A stretch of 64,000 nucleotides of DNA from Salinilacustrithrix flava (GTDB taxonomy: Bacteria > Actinomycetota > Acidimicrobiia > Acidimicrobiales > Salinilacustritrichaceae), in NCBI RefSeq assembly GCF_041228405.1, contig NZ_CP133888.1, forward strand, positions 2,170,001 to 2,234,000. Direction: 5' to 3'. Within the stretch, counting starts at the first letter, position 1. Each line of letters starts with the position of its first letter. The translations under genes and the position numbers were made by a program. Of the stretch, positions 1-8,611 are shown one piece after another. The notes under the pieces were generated by a model. The model was given only the letters and a program-made list of their open reading frames with translations, had not been told where the DNA came from and searched no databases.

Positions 1-2
1 AC

Positions 3-2183
3 GAGCTGCTGCACTTCGTGCGGCTCCGGGAGTGGCAGGACGTCTACACCCAGATCCGCCAGGTGGTGCGCAGCCTCAAGATCGGCATCGACCGGGGCGG
101 CGCGGACGCCGACGCCATCCACCGCGCCCTGCTCGCCGGGCTGCTCGCCAACGTCGGCAACCGCGACGACAGCGAGGAGCCGACCCCGGCGAAGGGGTCG
201 GGACGTCGGGGCCCGAAGGGCCCGGTCGAGTACGTCGGGCCCCGCAACGCGCGCTTCGCCCTCGGCCGCGGGTCGGTGCTGTCGAAGAGCCCGCCCCGCT
301 GGGTGATGGTGGCCGAGATCGTGGAGACCAACCGGCTGTGGGCCCGCACCGCCGCCACCATCCAGCCGTCGTGGATCGAGCAGGCCGCCGGCCACCTGGT
401 CACCCGCACCTACGACGAGCCCCACTGGAACCCCGACCGTGGTGCCGCCCAGGTCATCGAGCGGGTCCGGCTGCGCGCCCTCACCATCGTGGAGGGCCGG
501 GCGATCAACCTCGATCGCGTCGACCGTGCCATGGCGCGGGAGCTGTTCATCCTCCACGCGCTGGTGCGGGGCGAGTGGGAGAGCCACCACGGGTTCGTCC
601 AGCGCAACGCCGACCGGGTCGCCGAGGTCCGGGCGATGGAGGACCGGGCCCGACGGCGGGACATCCTCGTCGGCGAGGACGACGTGTTCGACGTCTTCGA
701 CGCCCGCATCCCGGACCACGTCACCGACGTCCGCCGCTTCGACCGGTGGTGGCGCGACGCCCAGCAGGACCAGCCCGACCTGCTCGACCTCACCGTCGCC
801 GACCTGGTCGTGCCCGGTGCCACCGACGTCGACGACACCGCCTTCCCCGACCGGTGGGAGGACGCGCCCGCCGAGATCCGCATCGACTACGAGTTCGAGC
901 CGGGACAGGCATCGGACGGCACGACCTTCGAGGTGCCGGTCGCCGTGCTGAACCGCACCGACCCCGCGCCCTTCGAGTGGCTCGTCCCCGGACTGCGCCA
1001 CGAGCTCGTGACCAGCCTCATCAAGGCCCTGCCCAAGCAGGTCCGTCGCTCCCTCGTGCCGGCACCCGACCGGGCCGCCGAAGTGCTCGAGCGCGTCGGC
1101 CCGGACGACGGACCGCTGCGCGAGGTCGTGGCGGCCGAGCTGAGCCGGATGGCCGGCGTGCCCGTGACCCCGGACATGTGGTCGGACCTCGTGCTGCCCG
1201 GCCACCTCCGTCCCCGCTACCGCGTCGTGGGCGAGGGGCGCACGCTCGCCGAGGGCGACGACCTGCGCGAGCTGGAGCGCCGGCTCCGGGCCCACGTGCG
1301 CGCCACGGTCGTGTCCCAGGCGCCCGAGCTGGAGCGCAGCGGCCTCACGTCGTGGTCCTTCGGGACCCTGCCGCGGGTGGTGGAGTCCACCGTCGACGGG
1401 TTCACCGTGCAGGGCTACCCGGCCGTGATCGACACCCAGGACTCCGTCGGGGTGCGCATCCTCGCGTCGGTCGACCAGCAGCGGGCCCTGCACTGGAACG
1501 GCGTCCGCCGGCTGCTCGCCCTGCAGCTGGGGAAGCCGGCTCGCGCCCTGCAGAAGCGGCTCGACGCTCGGGTGCTCCTCGGTCTCACCGCCGCGCCCCA
1601 CGGGACGGTCACGGCCGCGGTCGACGACGCGCTCCACGGCGTGCTCGACGCGCTCCTGCTCGATGCCGGCGGCCCGCCCTTCGACGAGGACGGCTACGTC
1701 GCCCTCCGCCGGCGGGTGCAGGACCGCTGGCTCGACGACCTGGTGATCGCGGTGACGACGCTGTCGGGCGTGGTGCAGCACGCCGAGCGCCTACGCGAGC
1801 GGCTGGCACAGCCGGCGCCGACCTCGTGGTCGGCCTCGCTGGACGACGTCACCCACCAGCTCACCCGGCTGGTGTTCGACGGCATGGTCGTCAGCATCGG
1901 CACCGATCGGCTCGCCCACCTGCCCCGCTACCTGGATGCGATCGACGCCCGCCTCGACAAGCTGCGGGAGGGGCCGGCCAAGGACGTCGAGCGACTCCGG
2001 ACCATCGCCCGCCTGGAGGCCGAGCACGCCGAGGCGGTCTCGGTCCACGGCCTGACCGCGGCGCTCGACGACGTGCGCTGGCTGATCGAGGAGCTGCGCG
2101 TCCAGCTCTTCGCCCAGCAGCTCGGCACCGCGGTGTCGGTGAGCGAGAAGCGCATCCGCGAGCGCCTCCAGCGCATCAGGTGA
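3..2183 (+). CDS. hrpA: ATP-dependent RNA helicase HrpA, C-terminal part (runs off left edge)
   Basis: HrpA is a DEAH-box RNA helicase; full-length bacterial proteins are about 1,300 residues, so the 726 codons here are roughly the C-terminal half. The frame is open to base 3, and the first GTG (base 18) lies inside the conserved stretch LLHFVRLREWQD, so it is not a start. An OB-fold-like segment (FALGRGSVLSK, PPRWVMVAEI) is followed by the long DUF3418-type C-terminal region, including PGLRHELVTSLIKALPKQVR, a hallmark of this family. The DEAH motor domains lie outside the window. The stop overlaps the 3' end of the convergent kinase gene by 8 bp. Confidence 0.93.
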   Translation, partial: ELLHFVRLREWQDVYTQIRQVVRSLKIGIDRGGADADAIHRALLAGLLANVGNRDDSEEPTPAKGSGRRGPKGPVEYVGPRNARFALGRGSVLSKSPPRWVMVAEIVETNRLWARTAATIQPSWIEQAAGHLVTRTYDEPHWNPDRGAAQVIERVRLRALTIVEGRAINLDRVDRAMARELFILHALVRGEWESHHGFVQRNADRVAEVRAMEDRARRRDILVGEDDVFDVFDARIPDHVTDVRRFDRWWRDAQQDQPDLLDLTVADLVVPGATDVDDTAFPDRWEDAPAEIRIDYEFEPGQASDGTTFEVPVAVLNRTDPAPFEWLVPGLRHELVTSLIKALPKQVRRSLVPAPDRAAEVLERVGPDDGPLREVVAAELSRMAGVPVTPDMWSDLVLPGHLRPRYRVVGEGRTLAEGDDLRELERRLRAHVRATVVSQAPELERSGLTSWSFGTLPRVVESTVDGFTVQGYPAVIDTQDSVGVRILASVDQQRALHWNGVRRLLALQLGKPARALQKRLDARVLLGLTAAPHGTVTAAVDDALHGVLDALLLDAGGPPFDEDGYVALRRRVQDRWLDDLVIAVTTLSGVVQHAERLRERLAQPAPTSWSASLDDVTHQLTRLVFDGMVVSIGTDRLAHLPRYLDAIDARLDKLREGPAKDVERLRTIARLEAEHAEAVSVHGLTAALDDVRWLIEELRVQLFAQQLGTAVSVSEKRIRERLQRIR

Positions 2184-3033
2184 GCTGGGCCAGCGCGCGC
2201 TCGGTGCCGGCGACGTAGCCGCCGCCGAACTTGATGGCGTGCACGACGAGGGGCGCCAGCTGGTGCAGCGGCACCCGCGCTTCCCAGCCGTCGGCCAGCG
2301 GGTGCACGTCGTCGTAGGTGGCGAAGCAGCCGGCGCCGAACCCGCCGAAGAGACGCATCATCGCGAGGTCGAACTCGCGATGGCCGCCGTGGGCGGCCGG
2401 GTCGATCAGCCAGCTGCGTCCGTCGCGGTCGACGAGGCGGTTGCCGGCCCACAGGTCGCCGTGCAGCCGGGCCGGTGGTTCGGCCGGACCGCCGAGGTCG
2501 TCGAGCCGGGCGGCGACCCGCTCGAGGTCGGCGATCGCTGCGTCCGGCAGGGCGCGGCCATCCCGCGCCAGGCGGGCCAGCGGGAGGAGGCGCTGCGTGG
2601 CGTAGAACTCGGCCCACGTCTCGCAGGGCTCGTTGGGCAGGCCCCGGCTGCCGGTGGTGCGGCGGTCCTCGCGCCCGAACGCCGGCGCACCGGCGAGGTG
2701 GAGCTCGGCCAACCCGCGACCGAGGTCGGCCTCGGTGTCCGGACCGGGCCGACCCTCGTCGATCCACTCGAGGGCGAGGAACGGCGGGTCGTCGGACACC
2801 GCCAGCACCTCGGGCACCAGCACCGAGCCCACGTCGCGCAACCAGCGCAGGCCGGTGGCCTCGGTGGTGAAGAACCCGGGGGGCGGGTCGTGGTGGGTCT
2901 TGACGAAGACGCGGCGCCCGTCGTCCAGCTCGGCCCGGGAGGCGGCGGCGACGTCCCCGCCCGACACGGCGGCGAGGGTCACCGGCTCGGCGCCGAGCGC
3001 GGCAGCGATCGCGGTTCGGAGGACCTCGTCCAC
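2176..3033 (-). CDS. Fructosamine/ketosamine-3-kinase family protein
   Basis: A 285-residue aminoglycoside-phosphotransferase-fold kinase. The family phosphorylates sugars attached to protein amines, which starts deglycation; the bacterial substrate is not known. HGDLW (residues 191-195) is the catalytic loop and DPA (211-213) the metal-binding motif; an ATP-binding lysine is visible in VFVKTH near residue 45. The length is normal for the family (about 290). The GTG start is supported by a TACGGT hexamer 7 nt upstream, which suggests a leaderless message. The gene is monocistronic and convergent with hrpA. Confidence 0.88.
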   Translation of the reverse strand: MDEVLRTAIAAALGAEPVTLAAVSGGDVAAASRAELDDGRRVFVKTHHDPPPGFFTTEATGLRWLRDVGSVLVPEVLAVSDDPPFLALEWIDEGRPGPDTEADLGRGLAELHLAGAPAFGREDRRTTGSRGLPNEPCETWAEFYATQRLLPLARLARDGRALPDAAIADLERVAARLDDLGGPAEPPARLHGDLWAGNRLVDRDGRSWLIDPAAHGGHREFDLAMMRLFGGFGAGCFATYDDVHPLADGWEARVPLHQLAPLVVHAIKFGGGYVAGTERALAQLT

Positions 3034-3040
3034 CCAGGCG

Positions 3041-3046
3041 ACCGTA
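3041..3046 (-). promoter_or_regulatory. Leaderless -10 element of the fructosamine-kinase-like gene
   Basis: TACGGT on the minus strand with 7 nt to the GTG start. A -10 hexamer this close places the transcription start at or within a base or two of the start codon. Confidence 0.6.
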
Positions 3047-3093
3047 CCGCCCGGCTCGGTGCCGCCCTGTCCGATCTGTCACGATCTCCGGTG

Positions 3094-4236
3094 ATGTTGG
3101 ACCTCACGGTCGCCTCGATCCCGATCTACTTCGGGACGATGGCCGCCGAGCACCGCTACCTGCGGGCGCGCGCCGCCGAGCAGGGCCCCGGCCCGGCCGA
3201 CTACACGCCCCAGGACACGGCGACGTCACTGGCGATGGGCCTCGGCTCGCTGGCGATCCCGCTGGTGCTGCCGAAGCTGGTTCGCCACGTGGTGCCGGGG
3301 AAGGGCCGGTACGGCAAGGTGCTCGTCGGCGTCGCAGCGGCCGCTGCCGTCGCGACGACGGTGGCCGATCGCCTGGTCGAGCGGGCCGATCGCTCCGACG
3401 ACGAGGCCGCACCGACCACGCGCCAGCGCCTCGGTCGCCTCGCTCGGCGGGCCCGCCGGGTCACCGGCCCGGTTGCGGTCGGCGCCGGTGCGCTGGCCGT
3501 CACGACGTCGTTCGCGGCCCGGACGAACGCCGACGAGCAGTGGGCGGCCGGCGGCGCGGACCGGGACAGGGGCACCGGGCCGCTGCCGTGGTTCGTCGCC
3601 ATCGCCGGGTGGGACTTCCTCTACTACTGGAACCACCGGTTCATGCACGAGGTCCGGGCGCTGTGGGCGATCCACGTCGTCCACCACTCCTCGGAGCGAT
3701 ACAACCTGTCCACCGCGCTGCGCCAGCCCGTCGCCGACGTGCTCGGGCTGTGGCTGCCGTACGGCGTCATGGCTCGCTTCGGCATCCGACCGCACCTGCT
3801 CACCCAGGCTCGTGCGCTCAACCTGCTCTACCAGTACTGGGTGCACACCGAGACGATCCGCACGCTCGGCACGGCCGAGGAGGTGCTGAACACCCCGTCG
3901 CACCACCGGGTGCACCACGGCTCCCAGCGCCAGTACCTCGACCGCAACCACGGGTCGATCCTGATCGTCTGGGACCGCCTGTTCGGCACCTTCGAGCGCG
4001 AGGACGAACGGGTCGTCTACGGGCTCACGACCAACATCGAGACGTACAACCCGGTGAAGGTGGCCACCCACGAGTACCGCGACATCGTGCGGGACGTCGC
4101 CGGCTCGACCTCGTGGCGGGACCGCCTCGGCTTCGTCCTGCGGGGCCCGGGCTGGGCCCACGAGCGCCACCGCCAGCTGGCGGCCGAGGGCGACGCCATC
4201 GTGGACGACCCGGACGAGGCCGTCACCGCCGCCTGA
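3094..4236 (+). CDS. Sterol desaturase / fatty acid hydroxylase family membrane protein
   Basis: A 380-residue di-iron membrane oxygenase-like protein. The three histidine clusters of the superfamily are visible: HRFMH (181-185), HVVHH (194-198) and HRVHH (271-275), with further His around 251 and 286. Hydrophobic helices occur near 8-16, 45-65, 75-92, 128-142 and 163-180. The family hydroxylates or desaturates sterols, fatty acids or carotenoids; the substrate here cannot be told. The frame is open far upstream, opposite the kinase gene, so the start was placed at ATG 3094 where hydrophobic family-like sequence begins; GTG 3091 is equally possible. A strong hairpin follows the stop. Confidence 0.85.
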   Translation: MLDLTVASIPIYFGTMAAEHRYLRARAAEQGPGPADYTPQDTATSLAMGLGSLAIPLVLPKLVRHVVPGKGRYGKVLVGVAAAAAVATTVADRLVERADRSDDEAAPTTRQRLGRLARRARRVTGPVAVGAGALAVTTSFAARTNADEQWAAGGADRDRGTGPLPWFVAIAGWDFLYYWNHRFMHEVRALWAIHVVHHSSERYNLSTALRQPVADVLGLWLPYGVMARFGIRPHLLTQARALNLLYQYWVHTETIRTLGTAEEVLNTPSHHRVHHGSQRQYLDRNHGSILIVWDRLFGTFEREDERVVYGLTTNIETYNPVKVATHEYRDIVRDVAGSTSWRDRLGFVLRGPGWAHERHRQLAAEGDAIVDDPDEAVTAA

Positions 4237-4241
4237 CGACC

Positions 4242-4291
4242 GAAATCCCGTGGATCCGTCACCGCCGGTGGTTCGGATCAACGGAATTTTC
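4242..4291. terminator. Bidirectional hairpin terminator
   Basis: Nested inverted repeats lie between convergent genes: an inner CACCG-C-CGGTG arm, then GATCCG/CGGATC, then CGT/ACG, then an outer GAAAT/ATTTTC pair that gives a short T- or A-tract on both strands. The gap ends 9 bp before the stop codon of the convergent gene, which fits termination of both transcripts. Confidence 0.6.
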
Positions 4292-4300
4292 AGCGGGGGG

Positions 4301-4513
4301 CTACCAGGAGATCTCGATCTCGATCTCGTTGCCGTCGTCCCCGACCTCGACCTCGACCGAGAAGGTGACCTCGTTGGGCACCTTGACCGACGTCTTGAGC
4401 CCGTCGAGGTCGAAGGCGATCTCGTTGTGGCGGGACAGCTGGTCGGCGATCTCGCGCAGCTTGTCGGCGGCGGCCTCCCGGCCCATGGTCTGCTCGGACT
4501 CGTGCTCGATCAT
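4301..4513 (-). CDS. Amphi-Trp domain-containing small protein
   Basis: A 70-residue protein with an acidic, beta-rich second half (VTFSVEVEVGDD) and the terminal EIEIEISW that characterises amphi-Trp domain proteins; an amphipathic helix (residues 11-30) precedes it. Molecular function is unknown. It lies 16 bp downstream of the patatin gene on the same strand and is probably the last gene of a YqeY-patatin-amphi-Trp unit. The start is the only ATG that begins the conserved part; a GAGACT hexamer 6 nt upstream could give it its own leaderless transcript. Confidence 0.8.
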   Translation of the reverse strand: MIEHESEQTMGREAAADKLREIADQLSRHNEIAFDLDGLKTSVKVPNEVTFSVEVEVGDDGNEIEIEISW

Positions 4514-4529
4514 GGCGCCAGTCTCGCAG

Positions 4530-5495
4530 TCAGAGCCCGGCTTCGGTGAGCGCCTGCTCCGTCCGCTCCCGACCGAGCTCGATGAGCTCGGGCGCACGGT
4601 GGAACTCGAAGGTGCGGGCGCTGGCCTTGGGGATGGCGACGAGGACGTCGGGCGGGTAGCCGGCGAGCTTGTAGCTGGTGAGGGTCGCCTGCATGACCTC
4701 GTAGGCGAGGTTGACGATGTCGAGGCGGCCGACGTCGGCGATGTCGACCCCGGCGGGTGGCGGGCGATCGCTCGGGTCATCCCGGCTCAGCATCGCTCGC
4801 ACCGCCTCCCAGTCGAAGAAGCGGGCGGCCCGTTGGCGCAGGCCCGGCGCATCGACCGGACCGCCCACCGCGTCGTCCTCGAGCACCGGGGTGGTGATCG
4901 GCGCGCTCGGGCGGGTGGGGGAGTGGCGGCGGACCTCGCCGGAGAGGTGCACGGCGATGGTGATGTCGGCGTTGGCCGACAGCGTCGGCAGGATCGGCAC
5001 CGGGTTCATGAGCGCGCCGTCGACCAGCAGCTGGTCCCCGGAGACCACCGGGGTGAACAGCGACGGGATGGCGATCGACGCGCGGATGGCGTTGCTGAGC
5101 GAGCCCTCCTGGAACCACACCTCGCGGTGGGCGAGCAGGTCGGTGGCGACCGCGGTGAACGCGATGGGGAGGTCCTCGATCTGCAGGTCGCCCACCATCT
5201 CGCGCACGATGGCGAAGACCTTCTCCCCACGGATGGCCCCGCCGGCCGACAGCGACAGATCGACCAGGCGCAGCACGTCGAGCTGGCGGAGCCCGGTGAC
5301 CCACGCCGTGTACTCGTCGAGGCAGCCCGCAGCGTGCACCCCTCCCACCAGCGCGCCCATGGACGAACCAGCGATCGACACGATGTCGAAGCCGCGCTCG
5401 AGGATGACCTGGAGCGCGCCGATGTGGGCGTACCCGCGCGCACCACCGCTGCCGAGCACCACGGCAGCCGTGGTGCGGCCGGTCTCAGCCGCCAT
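4530..5495 (-). CDS. Patatin-like phospholipase (RssA/NTE type)
   Basis: A 321-residue serine lipid acyl hydrolase. The oxyanion glycine motif GSGGARG (15-21), nucleophile elbow GSSMG (43-47) and DGA (159-161) supply the Ser-Asp dyad of patatins. No signal peptide is seen, so it is probably cytosolic. After about residue 175 the protein has a C-terminal extension with no recognisable motif. The start overlaps the 3' end of the upstream yqeY-like gene by 11 bp, implying translational coupling. Confidence 0.88.
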   Translation of the reverse strand: MAAETGRTTAAVVLGSGGARGYAHIGALQVILERGFDIVSIAGSSMGALVGGVHAAGCLDEYTAWVTGLRQLDVLRLVDLSLSAGGAIRGEKVFAIVREMVGDLQIEDLPIAFTAVATDLLAHREVWFQEGSLSNAIRASIAIPSLFTPVVSGDQLLVDGALMNPVPILPTLSANADITIAVHLSGEVRRHSPTRPSAPITTPVLEDDAVGGPVDAPGLRQRAARFFDWEAVRAMLSRDDPSDRPPPAGVDIADVGRLDIVNLAYEVMQATLTSYKLAGYPPDVLVAIPKASARTFEFHRAPELIELGRERTEQALTEAGL

Positions 5496-5949
5496 GGTCG
5501 GTCAGCTTGGCCTTCACCATCGCGGAGACGCGCTTGCCCTCGGCCCGACCCGCCACGGCGGCCATCGTCGCGTTCATGGCTTGGCCCATCTGCGAGGGCT
5601 CGGTGAACCCACCGGCGGCCAGGGCCTCGTCGACGAGGGCCTCGAGCTCGTCGTCACCCAGCTCCTCGGGGAGGTACGCCGACAGGATCGCCCGCTCGTC
5701 CAGCTCCCGCTGGGCCTGCTCCTCGCGCCCGGCAGCCTGGAAGGCCTCGGCGGCCTCGTCCCGTCGCTTCACCTGCGTGCGCAGGACCTTGGCGACGTCG
5801 TCGTCGCTGAGCTCCCGGGCCTGCTTGCCGGAGACCGCCTCCTCGCGGACGGCGGAGATGGCCATGCGCAGCGTGGCCACCCGCACCTCGTCGCGCGCCT
5901 TCATCGCGTCGGTCAGGTCCTGCTGCATGCGCTGGGCGAGATCGCTCAT
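5485..5949 (-). CDS. GatB/YqeY domain-containing protein
   Basis: A 154-residue stand-alone YqeY protein, the helical domain also found at the C-terminus of the amidotransferase subunit GatB. The pattern MQQDLTDAMKARD, LRMAISAVR, AYLPEEL and GRAEGKRVSAMVK is typical. Its function is not firmly established; a link to tRNA or aminoacylation is suspected from the GatB homology. The ATG at 5949 is chosen because GGAGGAACCCG precedes it; an in-frame upstream ATG lacks such a site. First gene of a three-gene unit. Confidence 0.9.
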   Translation of the reverse strand: MSDLAQRMQQDLTDAMKARDEVRVATLRMAISAVREEAVSGKQARELSDDDVAKVLRTQVKRRDEAAEAFQAAGREEQAQRELDERAILSAYLPEELGDDELEALVDEALAAGGFTEPSQMGQAMNATMAAVAGRAEGKRVSAMVKAKLTDHGG

Positions 5950-6072
5950 CGGGTTCCTCCGGGTCGGGTGCCCCGAGCCTGCCCCACGTGGCACCGATCC
6001 GCCATGGCTCCGACAGCAGCGGCGGACGGGAGCTGCCGTACGATCGCCCGGGACGACGATCGGCGGAGACCC

Positions 6073-6399
6073 GTGGCCCTCGAAGCATCCCCAGATCCAG
6101 ACCGGCGTGCACCGCCCCTGGTGGCGCTCCGCCAGCCGGTCGAGCCGGCCCGTCTGCGCGCCACGATCGCGGGCCGACCCGTCTTCGAGGAGGCGTCGGT
6201 GGTCGTGCTCACCGATCGGTCGCTCCTCGTCGAGGTGCGCGACGCGGTGACCGCCCTGGCCTTCAGCGTCGCCCCCGAGGTCATCGCCATCGTGGACTTC
6301 GGCGGGGGCACCATCACCTGGGCGACCGAGCCGAGCCGCCGCGAGGGCGACGCGACCGGCTCGCGACAGCTGGAGCTGGTGCTGCGCGAGCGGCGCTGA
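6073..6399 (+). CDS. Small hypothetical protein
   Basis: A 108-residue protein with no motif I recognise. A variable, proline- and arginine-rich N-terminus leads to an apparently folded core (residues 30-85) with alternating hydrophobic strands: ATIAGRPVFEEASVVVLTD, then LLVEVRDAVTALAF. The GTG at 6073 is preferred because GGCGGAG lies 5 nt upstream; ATG 6004 in the same frame would add 23 residues and lacks an evident site. It is isolated between divergent yqeY and a co-oriented hydrolase with its own promoter. Confidence 0.6.
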   Translation: MALEASPDPDRRAPPLVALRQPVEPARLRATIAGRPVFEEASVVVLTDRSLLVEVRDAVTALAFSVAPEVIAIVDFGGGTITWATEPSRREGDATGSRQLELVLRERR

Positions 6400-6433
6400 G
6401 CCTGTCGCTCCCGGGGGTCGGTCACGACGGTCC

Positions 6434-6439
6434 TAGAGT
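6434..6439 (+). promoter_or_regulatory. Leaderless -10 element of alpha/beta hydrolase
   Basis: TAGAGT followed by 6 nt and the ATG of the hydrolase gene, consistent with a leaderless transcript. Confidence 0.55.
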
Positions 6440-6445
6440 CCGGCC

Positions 6446-7363
6446 ATGGCAGCCGCCTCCTCCTCCGATCCGAGCAGCTACGACGAGCTCGGCCTGTTCC
6501 ACGAGAACGCCGAAGAAGCCGGCCTGGACTGGCACGGCCCGCCGACCGTGCGCCGGGTCGAGACCGACCTCGGCGGCGGACGCATGCTCAGCGGCCTGCG
6601 CTGGGGCTCCGATGCGCCCCAGGTCGTGCTCCTCCACGGCGGCGGCCAGAACGCCCACACGTGGGACACCGTGGCCCTCGCCCTCGGCCGGCCGCTGCTC
6701 GCACTGGATCTCCCCGGTCACGGGCACAGCGGCGACGTGGACCCGACCCGACCGGTGGGGCCGCGGTCCTTCGCCGAGGACGTCGCGGTCGCCGTCCGCG
6801 AGCACGCACCGAACGCAGCCGCGGTCGTGGGCATGTCGCTCGGGGGCCTGACCGCGCTCGAGGTCACCGTGGTGGCCCCAGAGCTCGTCCGCCGCCTCGT
6901 GATGGTCGACGTCACCCCCGGCGCCGACCGGGAGAAGGCCTCCGACGTGGTCGCCTTCCTCGCCGGACCCGAGTCCTTCGAGAGCTTCGACGAGATCCTC
7001 GAGCGGACCGTCGCCTTCAACCCCACCCGCAGCGAGTCGTCACTGCGGCGGGGCATCCTGCACAACGCCGTCCAGCGCGACGACGGCCGATGGGTGTGGC
7101 GGCACCAGCGCACCCAGCTGGTCGAGGGTCAGCGCGCCGATCTCGACTTCGCCGCGATGTGGGACGACCTGGCCGCCGTCGACGTGCCCCTGCTGCTGCT
7201 GATCGGCGACCGCTCCCCGGTGGTGGACGAGACCGACCGAGCGCTGTTCGCCGAGCGCCAGCCCGATGCCGACATCGTCACCGTCGCCGACGCCGGCCAC
7301 TCCATCCAGGGCGACCAGCCCCTGGTGCTGGCCGAGCACCTGGACCGGTTCCTCGACCGCTGA
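6446..7363 (+). CDS. Alpha/beta hydrolase
   Basis: A 305-residue alpha/beta-fold hydrolase. The oxyanion motif HGGG lies at 64-67, LDLPGHGHS at 88-95, the nucleophile elbow GMSLGG at 129-134 (Ser131), and the catalytic histidine in DAGHSIQGDQP near the C-terminus. The overall layout resembles epoxide-hydrolase, haloperoxidase or meta-cleavage-product hydrolase relatives. The substrate is unknown; no signal peptide is seen. About 30 N-terminal residues precede the fold. Confidence 0.85.
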   Translation: MAAASSSDPSSYDELGLFHENAEEAGLDWHGPPTVRRVETDLGGGRMLSGLRWGSDAPQVVLLHGGGQNAHTWDTVALALGRPLLALDLPGHGHSGDVDPTRPVGPRSFAEDVAVAVREHAPNAAAVVGMSLGGLTALEVTVVAPELVRRLVMVDVTPGADREKASDVVAFLAGPESFESFDEILERTVAFNPTRSESSLRRGILHNAVQRDDGRWVWRHQRTQLVEGQRADLDFAAMWDDLAAVDVPLLLLIGDRSPVVDETDRALFAERQPDADIVTVADAGHSIQGDQPLVLAEHLDRFLDR

Positions 7364-7411
7364 ACGGCCGGTTGCCGCGCTGCCGCGGCACGGGTGGCCC
7401 ATCATGGGCTG

Positions 7412-8611
7412 GTGCGTCGCGCCCTCGCCGCCGCCCTTCTCGGCATCAGCCTGTGGATCGGGTCCCTCGCCTGGTCCGGCTTCCTGCTGACGCGCACCGT
7501 CCTCGACCCGGATCGCTCCGAGCGCGTCGCCGAGGCGCTCTACGAGGACGAGGCGGTCCGGGCCCGCCTGGCGGCCAACGTCGCCGACGGCGTGCAGGCC
7601 TCGCTGCCCGAGGGGTTCCCGGTCGATGACGCCACCGTCGAGGCCGGCGCCGCCCAGGCGCTCGAGTCTCCGGCGGTCGAGGCCGTCTTCGTCGATGCGT
7701 TCGTCCGCACGCACCAAGCGATGCTCGGCGAGGGCGACGTGCCGCGCACGGTCGACCCCGGTGCGTTCGGCAGCGCCGGCCGCGATGCGCTCGTCGCCGC
7801 CCGACCGGAGCTGGACGGCGTGCTCCCGGCCGCCCCCCAGGTCGCGGTCTCGCTGCCGACCGAGCGGGTGCCGAACCTCGGCCCGGTTCGCAGGGGCCTG
7901 CTGACCGCGGTGCCGATCCTGGCCGGCGTGGCCGCGGTCGGCGCGCTCCTCGCCCTGGTCATCACCTCGAACCGGCCGGCGGTGATCCGGCGCGCCGGGA
8001 TCTGGGCCGTCATGCTGTCCGCCCTCGTGCTCGCGGTCGCGTACGGCATCCCGGCGCTCGCCGGGCGCGTGGCGCCCGATCAGTCCGAGGTCATCGCCGC
8101 CCTGGTCGGGGCGATGGTGGCCGAGACCCGGTTGCCCGCCATCGCCCTGGGCGCCCTCGGTGCGGCCGGCATCGTGCTCTCCCTGTTCTGGCGGGCCGCG
8201 CCTGCGCTGCTGGCCGAACCCGCGCCCCCGCAGCGTCGCCCCCGTCGCGAACCCCGCCTCGTCGGCGGACCACCGCCCCGCCGGGACATCTCCCGGCCGG
8301 CGTCCCGCCCGGCGCCAGCCGTGCCGCCCCGCCGGCCGGATGCATCGCCGACCACCGTCCAGCCCCGTCCCCAGGGTCGGCGCCACCCGGAGCTCGACGC
8401 GGATCCGACGCAGGTCGGTGCGTCGCCGTCGCGTCCAGGACCGGGGGACGGGGGCAACGCCGACCTGACCACGCAGCAGGACGTGCCGTCGCCGCCGGCG
8501 GGCCCGACCCGGTGGGTCGCCGGGGTCGGCTGGGTGGTGGAGTCCGCCGAGCACATCCCGCCGGAGGCCCGGTGGGTGCCCGGCGTCGGCTACGTGATCG
8601 AGGAGGGCTGA
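7412..8611 (+). CDS. Membrane protein with periplasmic domain and C-terminal WV-GVG repeats
   Basis: A 399-residue protein of unknown function. One N-terminal transmembrane helix (about 5-27) is followed by an exported acidic domain of roughly 130 residues, three more helices (about 160-185, 195-216, 232-258), then a long proline/arginine-rich cytosolic tail. The tail ends in two short repeats, RWVAGVGWVVE and RWVPGVGYVIEE. The exported domain with its VAEALYEDEAVRARL start resembles domains of other actinobacterial membrane proteins of unknown role. GTG 7412 is preferred over in-frame GTG 7394 because CATCAT stands 6 nt upstream. The 3' end overlaps the convergent esterase gene by 22 bp. Confidence 0.7.
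   Translation: MRRALAAALLGISLWIGSLAWSGFLLTRTVLDPDRSERVAEALYEDEAVRARLAANVADGVQASLPEGFPVDDATVEAGAAQALESPAVEAVFVDAFVRTHQAMLGEGDVPRTVDPGAFGSAGRDALVAARPELDGVLPAAPQVAVSLPTERVPNLGPVRRGLLTAVPILAGVAAVGALLALVITSNRPAVIRRAGIWAVMLSALVLAVAYGIPALAGRVAPDQSEVIAALVGAMVAETRLPAIALGALGAAGIVLSLFWRAAPALLAEPAPPQRRPRREPRLVGGPPPRRDISRPASRPAPAVPPRRPDASPTTVQPRPQGRRHPELDADPTQVGASPSRPGPGDGGNADLTTQQDVPSPPAGPTRWVAGVGWVVESAEHIPPEARWVPGVGYVIEEG

Noticed and set aside
2239..3093. Long open frame upstream of the sterol-desaturase gene
   Set aside because: It lies opposite the fructosamine-kinase-like gene and shows no independent family features; open antisense frames are expected at this G+C content.
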